DNA from: Candidatus Dormiibacterota bacterium
GTDB taxonomy: Bacteria; Chloroflexota; Dormibacteria; Aeolococcales; Aeolococcaceae
DNA: 20,142 nt
Direction: 5' to 3'
NCBI GenBank assembly: GCA_003170875.1
Contig: PMYJ01000040.1
Span: 1 to 20,142, forward strand
Made by a program: the position numbers and the translations under genes. Shown here piece after piece: positions 6,682 to 13,747 of this stretch. The notes beneath the pieces are model-generated. The model ran no database searches. It was given only the letters and a program-made list of their open reading frames with translations, and was not told the DNA's origin. Positions within the stretch are counted from its first letter, which is position 1; every line of letters starts with the position of its first letter.

Positions 6682-7578
6682 GTGCCTGCGGCGGTCGACG
6701 ACGACGCCCGTCTCGATCTCTGGCTGGCGCGCGAGCGCGGGATCACTCGTCACGCCGCCCACACCCTGATCGCGGCCGGGGCCGTCCGGGTCAACCGCCG
6801 CCCCGGACGTCCGGGTCAGCGGGTCGGCCCCGACGATCAGATCGAGGTCAGCGTCCCCGCCGCCGTCGTCGCCCCGCCACCCGCGCTCGCACCGGCCGTG
6901 GATCTGGTGGTGGTCTACGAGGACGAGTGGCTCGCGGTGATCGACAAGCCGGCCGGTCTGGTCGTCCACCCCGCTCCCGGCCACCCCGACGGGACGCTCG
7001 CCGATGGGCTCCGTCAGCGCGGCACGGTCTGGTCGCTGCTCGGCGGGGAGGAGCGGCCCGGGATCGTCCACCGCCTCGATCGCGACACCTCGGGACTGCT
7101 GGTCGTCGCCAAGTCGGAGGCGGCCCATCGTCACCTGGCCGCCCAGCTGCAGGAGCGGAGCCTGACCCGCCTCTACTGGGCGCTCGTCGCCGGCGGCCTC
7201 TCCGAGGCGACGGCGACCGTGGAGGCTCCGATCGGCCGCGATCCCAAGGACCGCAAGCGGATGGCGGTGGTGGACGGCGGCCGCCCCGCAACCACCGACT
7301 TCCGGGTCATCGCCCGCCACCCCCAAACCACAGAGCTGGAGGTGAAGCTGCGCACCGGCCGCACCCACCAGATCCGCGTGCACCTCGCGTACATCGGTCA
7401 CCCGGTGGTCGGCGACCCCGTCTACGGGCGCCACAACGACGGCGCGGCGCGCCTCGCTCTGCACGCCCGCGAGCTGAGATTCGTCCATCCGGCCGATGGG
7501 CGCGAGATGGCCTTCGAGTCCGCCCTTCCTCCCGAGCTCACCGCGCTCGTCGAGTCGGTGCGCGAGGCCCGGACGTGA
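6682..7578 (+). CDS. rluD: RluA/RluD-family 23S rRNA pseudouridine synthase
   Basis: A 298-residue enzyme that isomerises uridine to pseudouridine, most likely in large-subunit rRNA. An S4 RNA-binding domain occupies about residues 10-55 (LDLWLARERGITRHAAHTLI). The catalytic domain begins near 75, with the PAGLVVHPAPG strand and HRLDRDTSGLLVVAKSE, in which D133 is the catalytic aspartate. Later motifs are RTGRTHQIRVHLAYIGHPVVGDPVYG and LALHARELRFVHP. The start is GTG, 5 nt after the lspA stop. lspA-rluD adjacency is classic in Gram-positives. The symbol reflects domain order; the precise uridines modified cannot be told from sequence. Its TGA overlaps the gmk GTG. Confidence 0.92.
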   Translation: MPAAVDDDARLDLWLARERGITRHAAHTLIAAGAVRVNRRPGRPGQRVGPDDQIEVSVPAAVVAPPPALAPAVDLVVVYEDEWLAVIDKPAGLVVHPAPGHPDGTLADGLRQRGTVWSLLGGEERPGIVHRLDRDTSGLLVVAKSEAAHRHLAAQLQERSLTRLYWALVAGGLSEATATVEAPIGRDPKDRKRMAVVDGGRPATTDFRVIARHPQTTELEVKLRTGRTHQIRVHLAYIGHPVVGDPVYGRHNDGAARLALHARELRFVHPADGREMAFESALPPELTALVESVREART

Positions 7579-8207
7579 ACCCGGTGCCCGCGCGGCCCGA
7601 GGGGACGCCGGCCAAGCGGCGGCGGCTCTCGATCGCGCCCGGGCGCCTCATCGTCCTCTCCGGCCCGAGCGGTGTCGGCAAGGACACGGTCCTCCAGGAG
7701 CTCTTCCGGATCGCGCCGTGGCTCCACTATTCGATCTCCTACACGACCAGGCCGCCACGCCCGGGGGAGGTGGACGGCGTCGCCTACTCCTTCGTCGACG
7801 ATGCCCGGTTCCAGGCGCTGCGGGATCACCACGAGCTGCTCGAATACGCCGAGGTCCACGGCCATTGGTACGGGACCGGGGAGGCGCGGGTGCGCGAGAG
7901 CCTGGAGAGGGGAGAGGACATCGTCCTCAAGATCGATGTCCAGGGTGCGGCCTGGATCCGGCCGCGGGTGCCGGGCGCCATCTTCATCTTCCTGCTGCCC
8001 CCGAGCCCGGAGGAGCTGCGCCGCCGCCTGACGGAGCGGGCCACCGAGTCGGCGGACGGCCTGGAACTGCGCTGGGAGAATGCGCGCACGGAGCTGGCGG
8101 ACCAGGGCTGGTACGACTACCGTGTGGTCAACGACGACGTGCAGCGCGCCGCCCGCGAGATCCTCGAGATCATTGAGCGGGATCGGCCGCGGACGGACCA
8201 CCAGTGA
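7575..8207 (+). CDS. gmk: Guanylate kinase
   Basis: A 210-residue kinase converting GMP to GDP with ATP. The P-loop is G30-PSGVGK-D, followed by the GMP-binding motif ISYTTRPPRPGEVDGVAYSFV and the core element IVLKIDVQGA. The lid region and a C-terminal helix follow (LTERATES, NARTELADQGWYDYRVVND). The P-loop ends GK-D-T, so the usual Ser/Thr directly after the lysine is Asp, with Thr one place later. The start GTG overlaps the upstream stop as GTGA, so gmk is coupled to the pseudouridine synthase gene; the first 22 residues are a basic tail absent from short relatives. Its stop lies 14 bp before the preferred coaC start. An rpoZ gene, common directly after gmk, is missing here. Confidence 0.96.
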   Translation: MNPVPARPEGTPAKRRRLSIAPGRLIVLSGPSGVGKDTVLQELFRIAPWLHYSISYTTRPPRPGEVDGVAYSFVDDARFQALRDHHELLEYAEVHGHWYGTGEARVRESLERGEDIVLKIDVQGAAWIRPRVPGAIFIFLLPPSPEELRRRLTERATESADGLELRWENARTELADQGWYDYRVVNDDVQRAAREILEIIERDRPRTDHQ

Positions 8208-8209
8208 GC

Positions 8210-8216
8210 GGAGGAG
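8210..8216 (+). promoter_or_regulatory. Strong ribosome binding site deciding the coaC start
   Basis: GGAGGAG lies 5 nt before the GTG at 8222. An earlier in-frame GTG at 8204 overlaps the gmk stop but has no such site, so 8222 is preferred. Confidence 0.65.
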
Positions 8217-8221
8217 ATCAG

Positions 8222-8875
8222 GTGGAAGAGCTCCAGGGACGCCGGGTCCTCGTCTACGTCAGCGGCAGCATCGCCGCCGTCAAGGCCGGCGAGGTGGTCA
8301 CCCTGCTGCGCCGGCGGGGGGCGGAGACGCGGGTCGCGATGACGGAGTCGGCCACCCGCTTCATCACCCCGCTCGCCCTCCAGAGCCTCTCCGGGCACAC
8401 CGTGGTCACCGATCTCTTTCGGGTAGCGCGCGGGCGGCGGCCCGGCGGGCGCCCCGGCGGCGCCGGCGACGACCCCGGATCCGGCCACGGCATGGAGCAC
8501 CTCGACCTCTCGGGGTGGGCGCAGCTCCAGCTGGCCCCCGGCGCCTCCGCCAACCTGCTCGCCCGGCTCGCCCTCGGCCTCGCCGACGACGCCGTGACCG
8601 CCACCGCCCTGGCCTGCCGGGCACCGCTCGTCATCGCACCGGCCATGGAGACCGCGATGTGGGAGCACCCGGCGACGCGGGAGCACGTGGAGACGCTCCG
8701 TGAACGCGGCGCCGTGCTGGTGGGGCCGGTCTCGGGACGGCTCGCCAGCGGGCGCGAGGCGATGGGGCGGATGGCCGAGCCGGCCGAGATCGTCCGGGTC
8801 GCGACCGAGCTGCTCACCGGCCTGGCGCAGCTCCCGCTCGAGCTGCCCGGGTCCCCCGACGCCGGCGCCCGGTAG
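8222..8875 (+). CDS. coaC: Phosphopantothenoylcysteine decarboxylase domain protein (CoaC), separate gene
   Basis: CoaC is the FMN-dependent decarboxylase that makes 4'-phosphopantetheine in coenzyme A synthesis. In most bacteria it is fused to CoaB; here it is a 217-residue protein of its own. Family features are GSIAAVKA (FMN phosphate), TESATRFITPLALQSLSG, the catalytic histidine H93 in MEHLDLSGWA, GASANLLARLALGLADD and GRMAEPAEI. Two substrate-clamp positions differ from E. coli Dfp: PXMNXXMW reads PAMETAMW (Asn125 equivalent is E143), and the ACG carrying Cys158 reads ASG (S176). A Gly/Arg/Pro-rich insert lies near residues 67-90. The stop is TAG, and coaB continues in the same frame two codons later. 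Activity is likely but altered motifs make it less certain. Confidence 0.88.
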   Translation: MEELQGRRVLVYVSGSIAAVKAGEVVTLLRRRGAETRVAMTESATRFITPLALQSLSGHTVVTDLFRVARGRRPGGRPGGAGDDPGSGHGMEHLDLSGWAQLQLAPGASANLLARLALGLADDAVTATALACRAPLVIAPAMETAMWEHPATREHVETLRERGAVLVGPVSGRLASGREAMGRMAEPAEIVRVATELLTGLAQLPLELPGSPDAGAR

Positions 8876-8881
8876 GCGGGC

Positions 8882-9580
8882 TTGACGGCCGTGAGCACAG
8901 CCGGCTCCCGCCCGTTCCCGCTCCGGGGCATCCGCGTGGTGGTCACCGCCGGCGGCACCCGCGAGCCCATCGACCCCGTGCGCTTCCTCGGCAACCGTTC
9001 CAGCGGCAAGATGGGCAACGCTCTCGCCACCGCCTGCCAGGAGGCCGGCGCCGAGGTCGAGCTGATCACCGCGGCGCCGCCTCCGCCGGCCACGCCGGGG
9101 GTGTCCATCACCGAGGTCGAGACGGCCGCCGAGATGCAGGACGCGGTCTGGCGCGGGCTCGATCGCGCCGACGTGCTGCTGATGGCGGCCGCGGTCGCCG
9201 ACTACCGCCCCCGCAAGGTGGCCGCGCGCAAGCTCAAGAAGTCCACTGACGAGCTGACCCTGGAGCTGGTGCCGACCGTCGACATCCTGGAGTCGCTCCG
9301 CGTGCACCCGCGGCGCACCCGGGTGCTGATGGTCGGCTTCGCCGCCGAGACCGACGACCTGCTGGCCAACGCCGCCGAGAAGCTGCGCCGCAAGGGCCTC
9401 GACCTCATCGTCCTCAACGATGTGGGTGCTCCGGGGGTGGGGATGGGAGCCGACGACAACGCGGTCACCGTTCTCGACCGTGATGGCGTCGTCCTCACCG
9501 TGGAGCGGTTGCCCAAGCTCGAGGTGGCCAGGCGGCTGGTCGCTCTGGTCGCCGCCCGGTCGGCGCGGGCCTCGGCCTGA
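8882..9580 (+). CDS. coaB: Phosphopantothenate–cysteine ligase domain protein (CoaB)
   Basis: CoaB joins 4'-phosphopantothenate to cysteine using CTP in bacteria, the step before CoaC. The 232-residue product matches the C-terminal half of fused Dfp/CoaBC. It has VVVTAGGTREPIDPVRFLGN, then RSSGKMGNALA (including the Asn needed for the acyl-cytidylate step), AAAVADYRP, a KLKK lysine motif, VGFAAETDD and LNDVGAPGVGMGADDN. The first start is TTG 8882 with a weak AGG upstream; GTG 8891 is an alternative. The frame is the same as coaC, separated by TAG-GCG-GGC. It therefore looks like a fused gene divided by one stop codon rather than two independently acquired genes. Confidence 0.93.
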   Translation: MTAVSTAGSRPFPLRGIRVVVTAGGTREPIDPVRFLGNRSSGKMGNALATACQEAGAEVELITAAPPPPATPGVSITEVETAAEMQDAVWRGLDRADVLLMAAAVADYRPRKVAARKLKKSTDELTLELVPTVDILESLRVHPRRTRVLMVGFAAETDDLLANAAEKLRRKGLDLIVLNDVGAPGVGMGADDNAVTVLDRDGVVLTVERLPKLEVARRLVALVAARSARASA

Positions 9581-9619
9581 GCCATGGATCCGGTCGACAC
9601 CCGATTCTGGAGCACGGCC

Positions 9620-9662
9620 GCGCCCAGCACGGGTCGCAGGTGGCGCTGCCCACTCTGGGCGC
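9620..9662. repeat. Inverted repeat after coaB
   Basis: GCGCCCAG (9620-9627) and CTGGGCGC (9655-9662) are perfectly complementary across a 27-nt loop. They lie in the 141-bp interval between coaB and the RDD gene and may end the coaB transcript. No T tract follows. Confidence 0.3.
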
Positions 9663-9683
9663 ACGCTGGCTCCCGAGAGAGCA

Positions 9684-9705
9684 CATAATCGGCCGAGTTT
9701 CGGCC
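9684..9705 (+). promoter_or_regulatory. Candidate promoter with adjacent hairpin, RDD gene
   Basis: CATAAT (9684-9689) is a good -10 match and lies 32 nt before the ATG at 9722. Directly after it, GGCCGA-GTT-TCGGCC (9691-9705) forms a perfect 6-bp stem that would cover the transcript start. This could be an operator or a 5' stem in the message. GGGGGGAAGA just before the ATG serves as ribosome site. No clear -35 was seen. Confidence 0.4.
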
Positions 9706-9721
9706 CTGCCGGGGGGAAGAG

Positions 9722-10609
9722 ATGCCAGGGCAGCAGGAGGGGGCGATCGACGCCCAGTTAGGCGAGCTCGAGCGCCAGCGCGCCGCTGGCGAGATCACGG
9801 AGATTGGCTACCACCTGCAAAGGAACCGTCTGATCATTCAGGAGGAGCAGCAGGCACGTGGTGCCGTGGCCGGGCAACCGGTCGCATCCAGTTACTCGTC
9901 GTCCCCGGCGCCCCCCTCGCGACAGCTGCCGCCGTTCCCGCAGCCCTATCCCGTCGGTCAGCCGCCCTATGCTCCCAGGCCCTATACGGCCGTCGTCTCG
10001 ACCGCCGGAGCGTCGTACCCTCGGGAGTTCACCCCGGGCTGGTCGGTCGGTGCGGAGGTCGCCACCTTCTGGCGCCGCTTTGGCGCTTACGTGATTGACT
10101 GGGGCGGGGTGTCCGTCTGCCTGGTGATAGGGTTTTGGGTTCTGTTTTTCGCTGTTCTTTTCTTCGTCAAGAGCTCGGGGGTTGGCCGTCCGTCGAACCT
10201 GACCAACTTCGCCGTCAACGATCTCGTCTGGGTGGTGAGGCTGGCGTTGGCGCTCTTGGCCGCCTTCTTCGCCGGCTACTTCGGGGTCCTGGTATCGCGG
10301 CGGGGACGGACACTGGGACAGTCAGCCCTGGGTCTCTGGGTGGTGCGCCAGGAGGACACGGATCAGCGGTTGTCCGCTGGGCGGGCGCTGCTGCGAGCGA
10401 TGCCCTGGTGGGGGCCGTTCGTTCTCCTCCAGATCGTCCCCCTCCCGCTGCTCGGTCTTTTCGTGTGGCTGTGGATCGGCTTCGGTGTCCTCGCGATGAT
10501 CGGGGTGGCCTCGGACCCCCTCAAGCAGGGCTGGCACGACAAGCTCGGAGGCGCCCTCGTCATTGAGGTCCGAGCCGCGCCGTCACTCGTCATTGCGGAG
10601 AGGAGGTGA
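9722..10609 (+). CDS. SHOCT-like / RDD-domain membrane protein
   Basis: A 295-residue membrane protein of unknown role. The N-terminus (about 8-42: IDAQLGELERQRAAGEITEI) looks like a SHOCT-type short helical domain. A Pro/Tyr/Ser-rich linker covers about 50-110. The RDD domain begins at FWRRFGAYVIDW (117-128), with Arg and Asp in the expected places, continues through hydrophobic segments at roughly 129-150, 168-190 and 231-262, and ends with the family's DPLKQGWHDKLGGALVI. RDD proteins are often linked to ion or solute transport, but no substrate can be named. It converges on the DUF4349-like gene; the stops are 6 bp apart within one hairpin. The pair sits between coaB and priA, which are often adjacent. 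Confidence 0.8.
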   Translation: MPGQQEGAIDAQLGELERQRAAGEITEIGYHLQRNRLIIQEEQQARGAVAGQPVASSYSSSPAPPSRQLPPFPQPYPVGQPPYAPRPYTAVVSTAGASYPREFTPGWSVGAEVATFWRRFGAYVIDWGGVSVCLVIGFWVLFFAVLFFVKSSGVGRPSNLTNFAVNDLVWVVRLALALLAAFFAGYFGVLVSRRGRTLGQSALGLWVVRQEDTDQRLSAGRALLRAMPWWGPFVLLQIVPLPLLGLFVWLWIGFGVLAMIGVASDPLKQGWHDKLGGALVIEVRAAPSLVIAERR

Positions 10610-10630
10610 CGGCGGCTACGCCGTCACCTC
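10603..10630. terminator. Perfect 12-bp bidirectional hairpin between convergent genes
   Basis: GAGGTGACGGCG (10603-10614) and CGCCGTCACCTC (10619-10630) are exact complements around a GCTA loop. The plus-strand TGA (10607-10609) is in the left arm; the minus-strand TAG fills the loop (10616-10618), and the right arm encodes the last residues of the minus-strand protein. There is no T tract on either side. It is well placed to end both transcripts. Confidence 0.7.
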
Positions 10631-11602
10631 GGCCGGCGTCGGAGGGACGCGCCGCCGCCGGAGCCGCCACACGAACCCACCGATCGCCAGCAGCACCAGC
10701 GCCGGGACCGCCGTCACCAGCACCTCCAGGGCGACGGTGACAGTGAGCAGCACGTTGTTCCAGCCCTTGGACACCCCACTGGAGACCGACGGTCCGGTGG
10801 AGACCTTCACCGCCACCGTGACCGCGCCGCGCTCCTTGAGCTGGACCGTGACGGTGGCGTACGTGACCGCCTGAGTGAGCGAGTTGAGCTGACCCTGGTC
10901 GGTGTCGATCGAGGTCTCCACGTCCTCGATCTGCTGCTCCAGGGTGGTGATGTCCTCCAGCGAGGTGGCTTTGGCGAGCAGGGCCTGGAGCGCGGTGAGG
11001 TGCGCCTGCGCGGACGTGAGGCGCGCGTTGAGGTCAACGATGGAGTTGGTGTCGTCGACGCTCGAGAAGTTGATCGAGGACGCGGTGAAGTCGGAGGGCA
11101 GCCTGTTGAGCAGGCTCGCCATGCTGGCGGTCGGGATGGCGAGGGTCACCTGGCCGCTCACGATCTGCCCCTTCGCGTTGGGCGACGTCTGCGAGCTGAT
11201 CACGTAGCCGTCGAGCGCGGCACCGTCGGCGATGACGGTGTCAAACGACGCCAGGAAGCTGCCGGGTGGAACGGTGTAGGCGGCGGTCACCGAGCGGGCG
11301 ACGTCCGCTCCCGGGGACCCCACCACGATGTCGCCCCCGGAGGTGTCGGCGCTGAGCGACGTCGAGGACCCGCTCGCGGCGCTGGAGCTCCCGCTGGTCG
11401 ACCCTCCCGCGCTCAACGAACCGCTACTGGACGACCCCGCGTTGGAGCCCGCGGGTATCGCGGCCGGAACCGCCGCCTCGCCGCTGAAGGCGGCGCCACC
11501 GTGAACCGTGGCTGCACTCCGGACGGCCGCCGAGCCGCAGCCGGCCACCGTCGCCAGGGCCACGATGCTCATGGTGCTGAGCAGGATCAGTCGCGCTTTC
11601 AT
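10616..11602 (-). CDS. DUF4349-like lipoprotein with C-terminal membrane anchor
   Basis: A 328-residue exported protein. The N-terminus is a lipoprotein signal (basic MKAR, hydrophobic core, lipobox VAGC with C22 as the lipid-modified cysteine). A Ser/Gly/Ala-rich stretch at about 53-90 follows, then the extracytoplasmic DUF4349-type domain. The coiled-coil-like part (DLNARLTSAQAHLTALQALL, then LEDITTLEQQIEDVETSI) is typical of that family, as is the strand YATVTVQLKE. A C-terminal membrane helix at about 285-312 ends in a basic WRLRRRRV cytoplasmic tail, so the protein may be tethered at both ends. GAGGTG lies 4 nt before the ATG. LspA, encoded upstream, would process it. Function unknown. 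Confidence 0.8.
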   Translation of the reverse strand: MKARLILLSTMSIVALATVAGCGSAAVRSAATVHGGAAFSGEAAVPAAIPAGSNAGSSSSGSLSAGGSTSGSSSAASGSSTSLSADTSGGDIVVGSPGADVARSVTAAYTVPPGSFLASFDTVIADGAALDGYVISSQTSPNAKGQIVSGQVTLAIPTASMASLLNRLPSDFTASSINFSSVDDTNSIVDLNARLTSAQAHLTALQALLAKATSLEDITTLEQQIEDVETSIDTDQGQLNSLTQAVTYATVTVQLKERGAVTVAVKVSTGPSVSSGVSKGWNNVLLTVTVALEVLVTAVPALVLLAIGGFVWRLRRRRVPPTPAEVTA

Positions 11603-11703
11603 GGGGCACCTCGCTCACTCGGCATGTACGCCTATGACGCGCGATGCGCCCCCGGGGTTCCCGACGGACCAGCGGCCAGGTTCCCCGCCCCACCCGGGGC
11701 GCG

Positions 11704-11709
11704 CATCAT
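11704..11709 (+). promoter_or_regulatory. Weak -10-like element for priA
   Basis: CATCAT ends 7 nt before an in-frame GTG at 11717 and overlaps the ATG at 11708. It fits the leaderless pattern seen at other genes here, but the hexamer is a poor match. The 105-bp interval between the divergent DUF4349-like gene and priA shows no other clear promoter. Confidence 0.25.
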
Positions 11710-13726
11710 GCTGGCTGTGACCGCACCGGTGTTCGTCTCGGTCGTGCCCGACACCCGGGGGATGCTCCCCCAGGAGCGGTACACGTACAGCGTCCCCGAC
11801 GAGCTGACAGGGTCAATTCGACCGGGGGTGCGGGTCCAGGTCCCCTTCGGCGCCCGCTCCCTGCCCGGCCTCGTGGTCGCCGTTCTGGATCAATCCGACC
11901 ATGCCGACGCCCGGCCCATCTCCGCGGTGCTGGACGAGGAGCCGCTCCTCTCGGAGGCCATGGTCGGGCTCGCCGAGTGGATAGCCGACCGGTACTGCGC
12001 GCCGCTGCCCGAGGTCATCAAGGCGATGGTGCCCAAGGGGGCGCGCTCCGCCGGGCCGGCGACGGGAAGGCGCCGCGGGCCGCGCACGATCTCTGCCGCG
12101 CTGACGGCCGCGCGCGCCGAGGGCACGGCCCTCCAGCCGCCCGTGCTCACCGAGGCGCAGCGGCAGGCGGCCGCACCGCTGCTCGAGGCCATCGCCGCCG
12201 GCCGGCACCGTGCCGTGCTGCTTCTCGGCGTCACCGGGAGCGGCAAGACCGAGATCTACCTGGCGGCCATCGACGCCGCCCTGGCGCTCGGCCGGCAGGC
12301 GATCTGCCTGGTCCCCGAGATCGCGCTGACCCCCCAGATGATCCGGCGCTTCGCGGCGCGCTTCCCCGGGCGTCTGGCGGTCAGCCATTCCGGTCTCACC
12401 GACGCGGAGCGCGCGGTCGAATGGCGCCGGGCGCGCCTCGGCGAGATCGACGTGGTGGTCGGCTCCCGGAGCGCCGTCTTTGCCCCGCTGCCTCGGCTCG
12501 GGGTGGTGGTCGTCGACGAGGAGGATGCCTCCGCCTACAAGCAGGACCGGGTGCCCCGCTACCACGCGGTCGACGTCGCCCTCGAGCTGGGCCGGCGAGC
12601 CGGGGTGCCGGTGGTGCTGGGGAGCGCCACGCCGCGGGTGGAGACCTACTACCGGGCCCACACCGGCGGCCTGGAGCTCACCACCCTCCCGGAGCGCATC
12701 ACCGGCCGGGCGCTCCCGCCCATCGAGGTGGTCGACCTCCGCGAGGAGCTGCGCGCCGGCAACCGGAGCCCGCTCTCGCTCTCCCTGGCCCGAGCCCTCG
12801 AGGCGAGCCGCACCGACGGCGGCCAGTCGATCCTCTACCTGAACCGGCGCGGCACTGCCACCGTCGTCCTCTGCCGCGGCTGCGGGGAGCCGCTCGGCTG
12901 CCCCAACTGCAGCGTCGCGCTCGTCTACCACGCCGGCCGCGGCCGCTGCGACTGCCACTACTGTGGCAGCTCCCGCTCCCTGCCGGATCGCTGCCCGGGC
13001 TGCGGCTCGACGGCAATCCGTGCTCTCGGGATGGGGACGGAGCGGCTGGAGGCGGAGGTGGCGGAGCGGTTCCCGGGGCTGCGGCTGCTCCGGATGGACC
13101 GGGACACGGTCCAGCGCCGGGACGCCTACTTCGAGATCTACGAGCGCTTCCGGGCCGGCGAGGCGGACTGTCTGATCGGCACTCAGATGGTCGCCAAGGG
13201 CTGGGACCTGGGGAGGGTCCGCCTGGTCGGGATCGTCAACGCCGACACCTCTCTCCACTTCCCCGACTACCGGAGCGGAGAGGTGACCTTCTCCCTGATC
13301 ACCCAGGTGGCCGGCCGGGCGGGGAGGGGCGACGAGCCGGCCCGGGTGATCCTCCAGACCTACAGCCCCGACCACTACGCGGTCCGCCACGCGGTCACTC
13401 ACGACTACCGCGGCTTCGCCCACGACGAGATCCGGGTGAGGCGCACCCACCGCTTCCCCCCGTACACGCGGCTGGTCACCTGCACGATCAGTCACGCCGA
13501 GGACGGCGCGGCCGAGGCCGCCGCTCAGCAGTCCGTCGACCGGCTCTCTGCTATTCTCGGCGCGGGTGCCGGGCTCGACGTCCTCGGTCCGACCCCCGCC
13601 TTCCTACAGCGCCTGCGCGGCCAGTACCGATGGCAGTTCACGGTGCGGGGGGAGGAGATCGAGAGGGCGTTTCCCCACCTGCCCCGGGGCCGGGGCTGGA
13701 GCATCGACGTCGACCCGGTCATGTGA
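11708..13726 (+). CDS. priA: Primosomal protein N' (replication restart helicase PriA)
   Basis: PriA is a superfamily 2 3'-5' DNA helicase that binds stalled forks and reloads the replicative helicase. The 672-residue product starts with the DNA-binding 3'BD (VFVSVVPDTRG to about residue 110), then a winged-helix-type region. The helicase core has Walker A GVTGSGKT at 174-181, and motif II as DEED at 270-273 rather than the usual DEEH. SATPRVETYY and LNRRG motifs follow, then eight cysteines in paired zinc knuckles (CRGCGEPLGCPNC, CDCHYCG, CPGC), then TQMVAKGWD and QVAGRAGRG. A GTG at 11717 is an alternative start. def follows after 21 bp, then fmt, a conserved order. The protein appears intact. 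Confidence 0.95.
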   Translation: MLAVTAPVFVSVVPDTRGMLPQERYTYSVPDELTGSIRPGVRVQVPFGARSLPGLVVAVLDQSDHADARPISAVLDEEPLLSEAMVGLAEWIADRYCAPLPEVIKAMVPKGARSAGPATGRRRGPRTISAALTAARAEGTALQPPVLTEAQRQAAAPLLEAIAAGRHRAVLLLGVTGSGKTEIYLAAIDAALALGRQAICLVPEIALTPQMIRRFAARFPGRLAVSHSGLTDAERAVEWRRARLGEIDVVVGSRSAVFAPLPRLGVVVVDEEDASAYKQDRVPRYHAVDVALELGRRAGVPVVLGSATPRVETYYRAHTGGLELTTLPERITGRALPPIEVVDLREELRAGNRSPLSLSLARALEASRTDGGQSILYLNRRGTATVVLCRGCGEPLGCPNCSVALVYHAGRGRCDCHYCGSSRSLPDRCPGCGSTAIRALGMGTERLEAEVAERFPGLRLLRMDRDTVQRRDAYFEIYERFRAGEADCLIGTQMVAKGWDLGRVRLVGIVNADTSLHFPDYRSGEVTFSLITQVAGRAGRGDEPARVILQTYSPDHYAVRHAVTHDYRGFAHDEIRVRRTHRFPPYTRLVTCTISHAEDGAAEAAAQQSVDRLSAILGAGAGLDVLGPTPAFLQRLRGQYRWQFTVRGEEIERAFPHLPRGRGWSIDVDPVM

Positions 13727-13747
13727 CCGCGCCGGAGAGCCACCCGA

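Noticed and set aside
8873..8881. A frameshift splitting coaBC
   Set aside because: coaC and coaB are in the same frame, so no frameshift is involved; only one TAG separates them.
8117..9664. A 515-codon minus-strand frame opposite coaC and coaB
   Set aside because: Same compositional artefact; the plus-strand products carry clear enzyme motifs and the antisense product has none.
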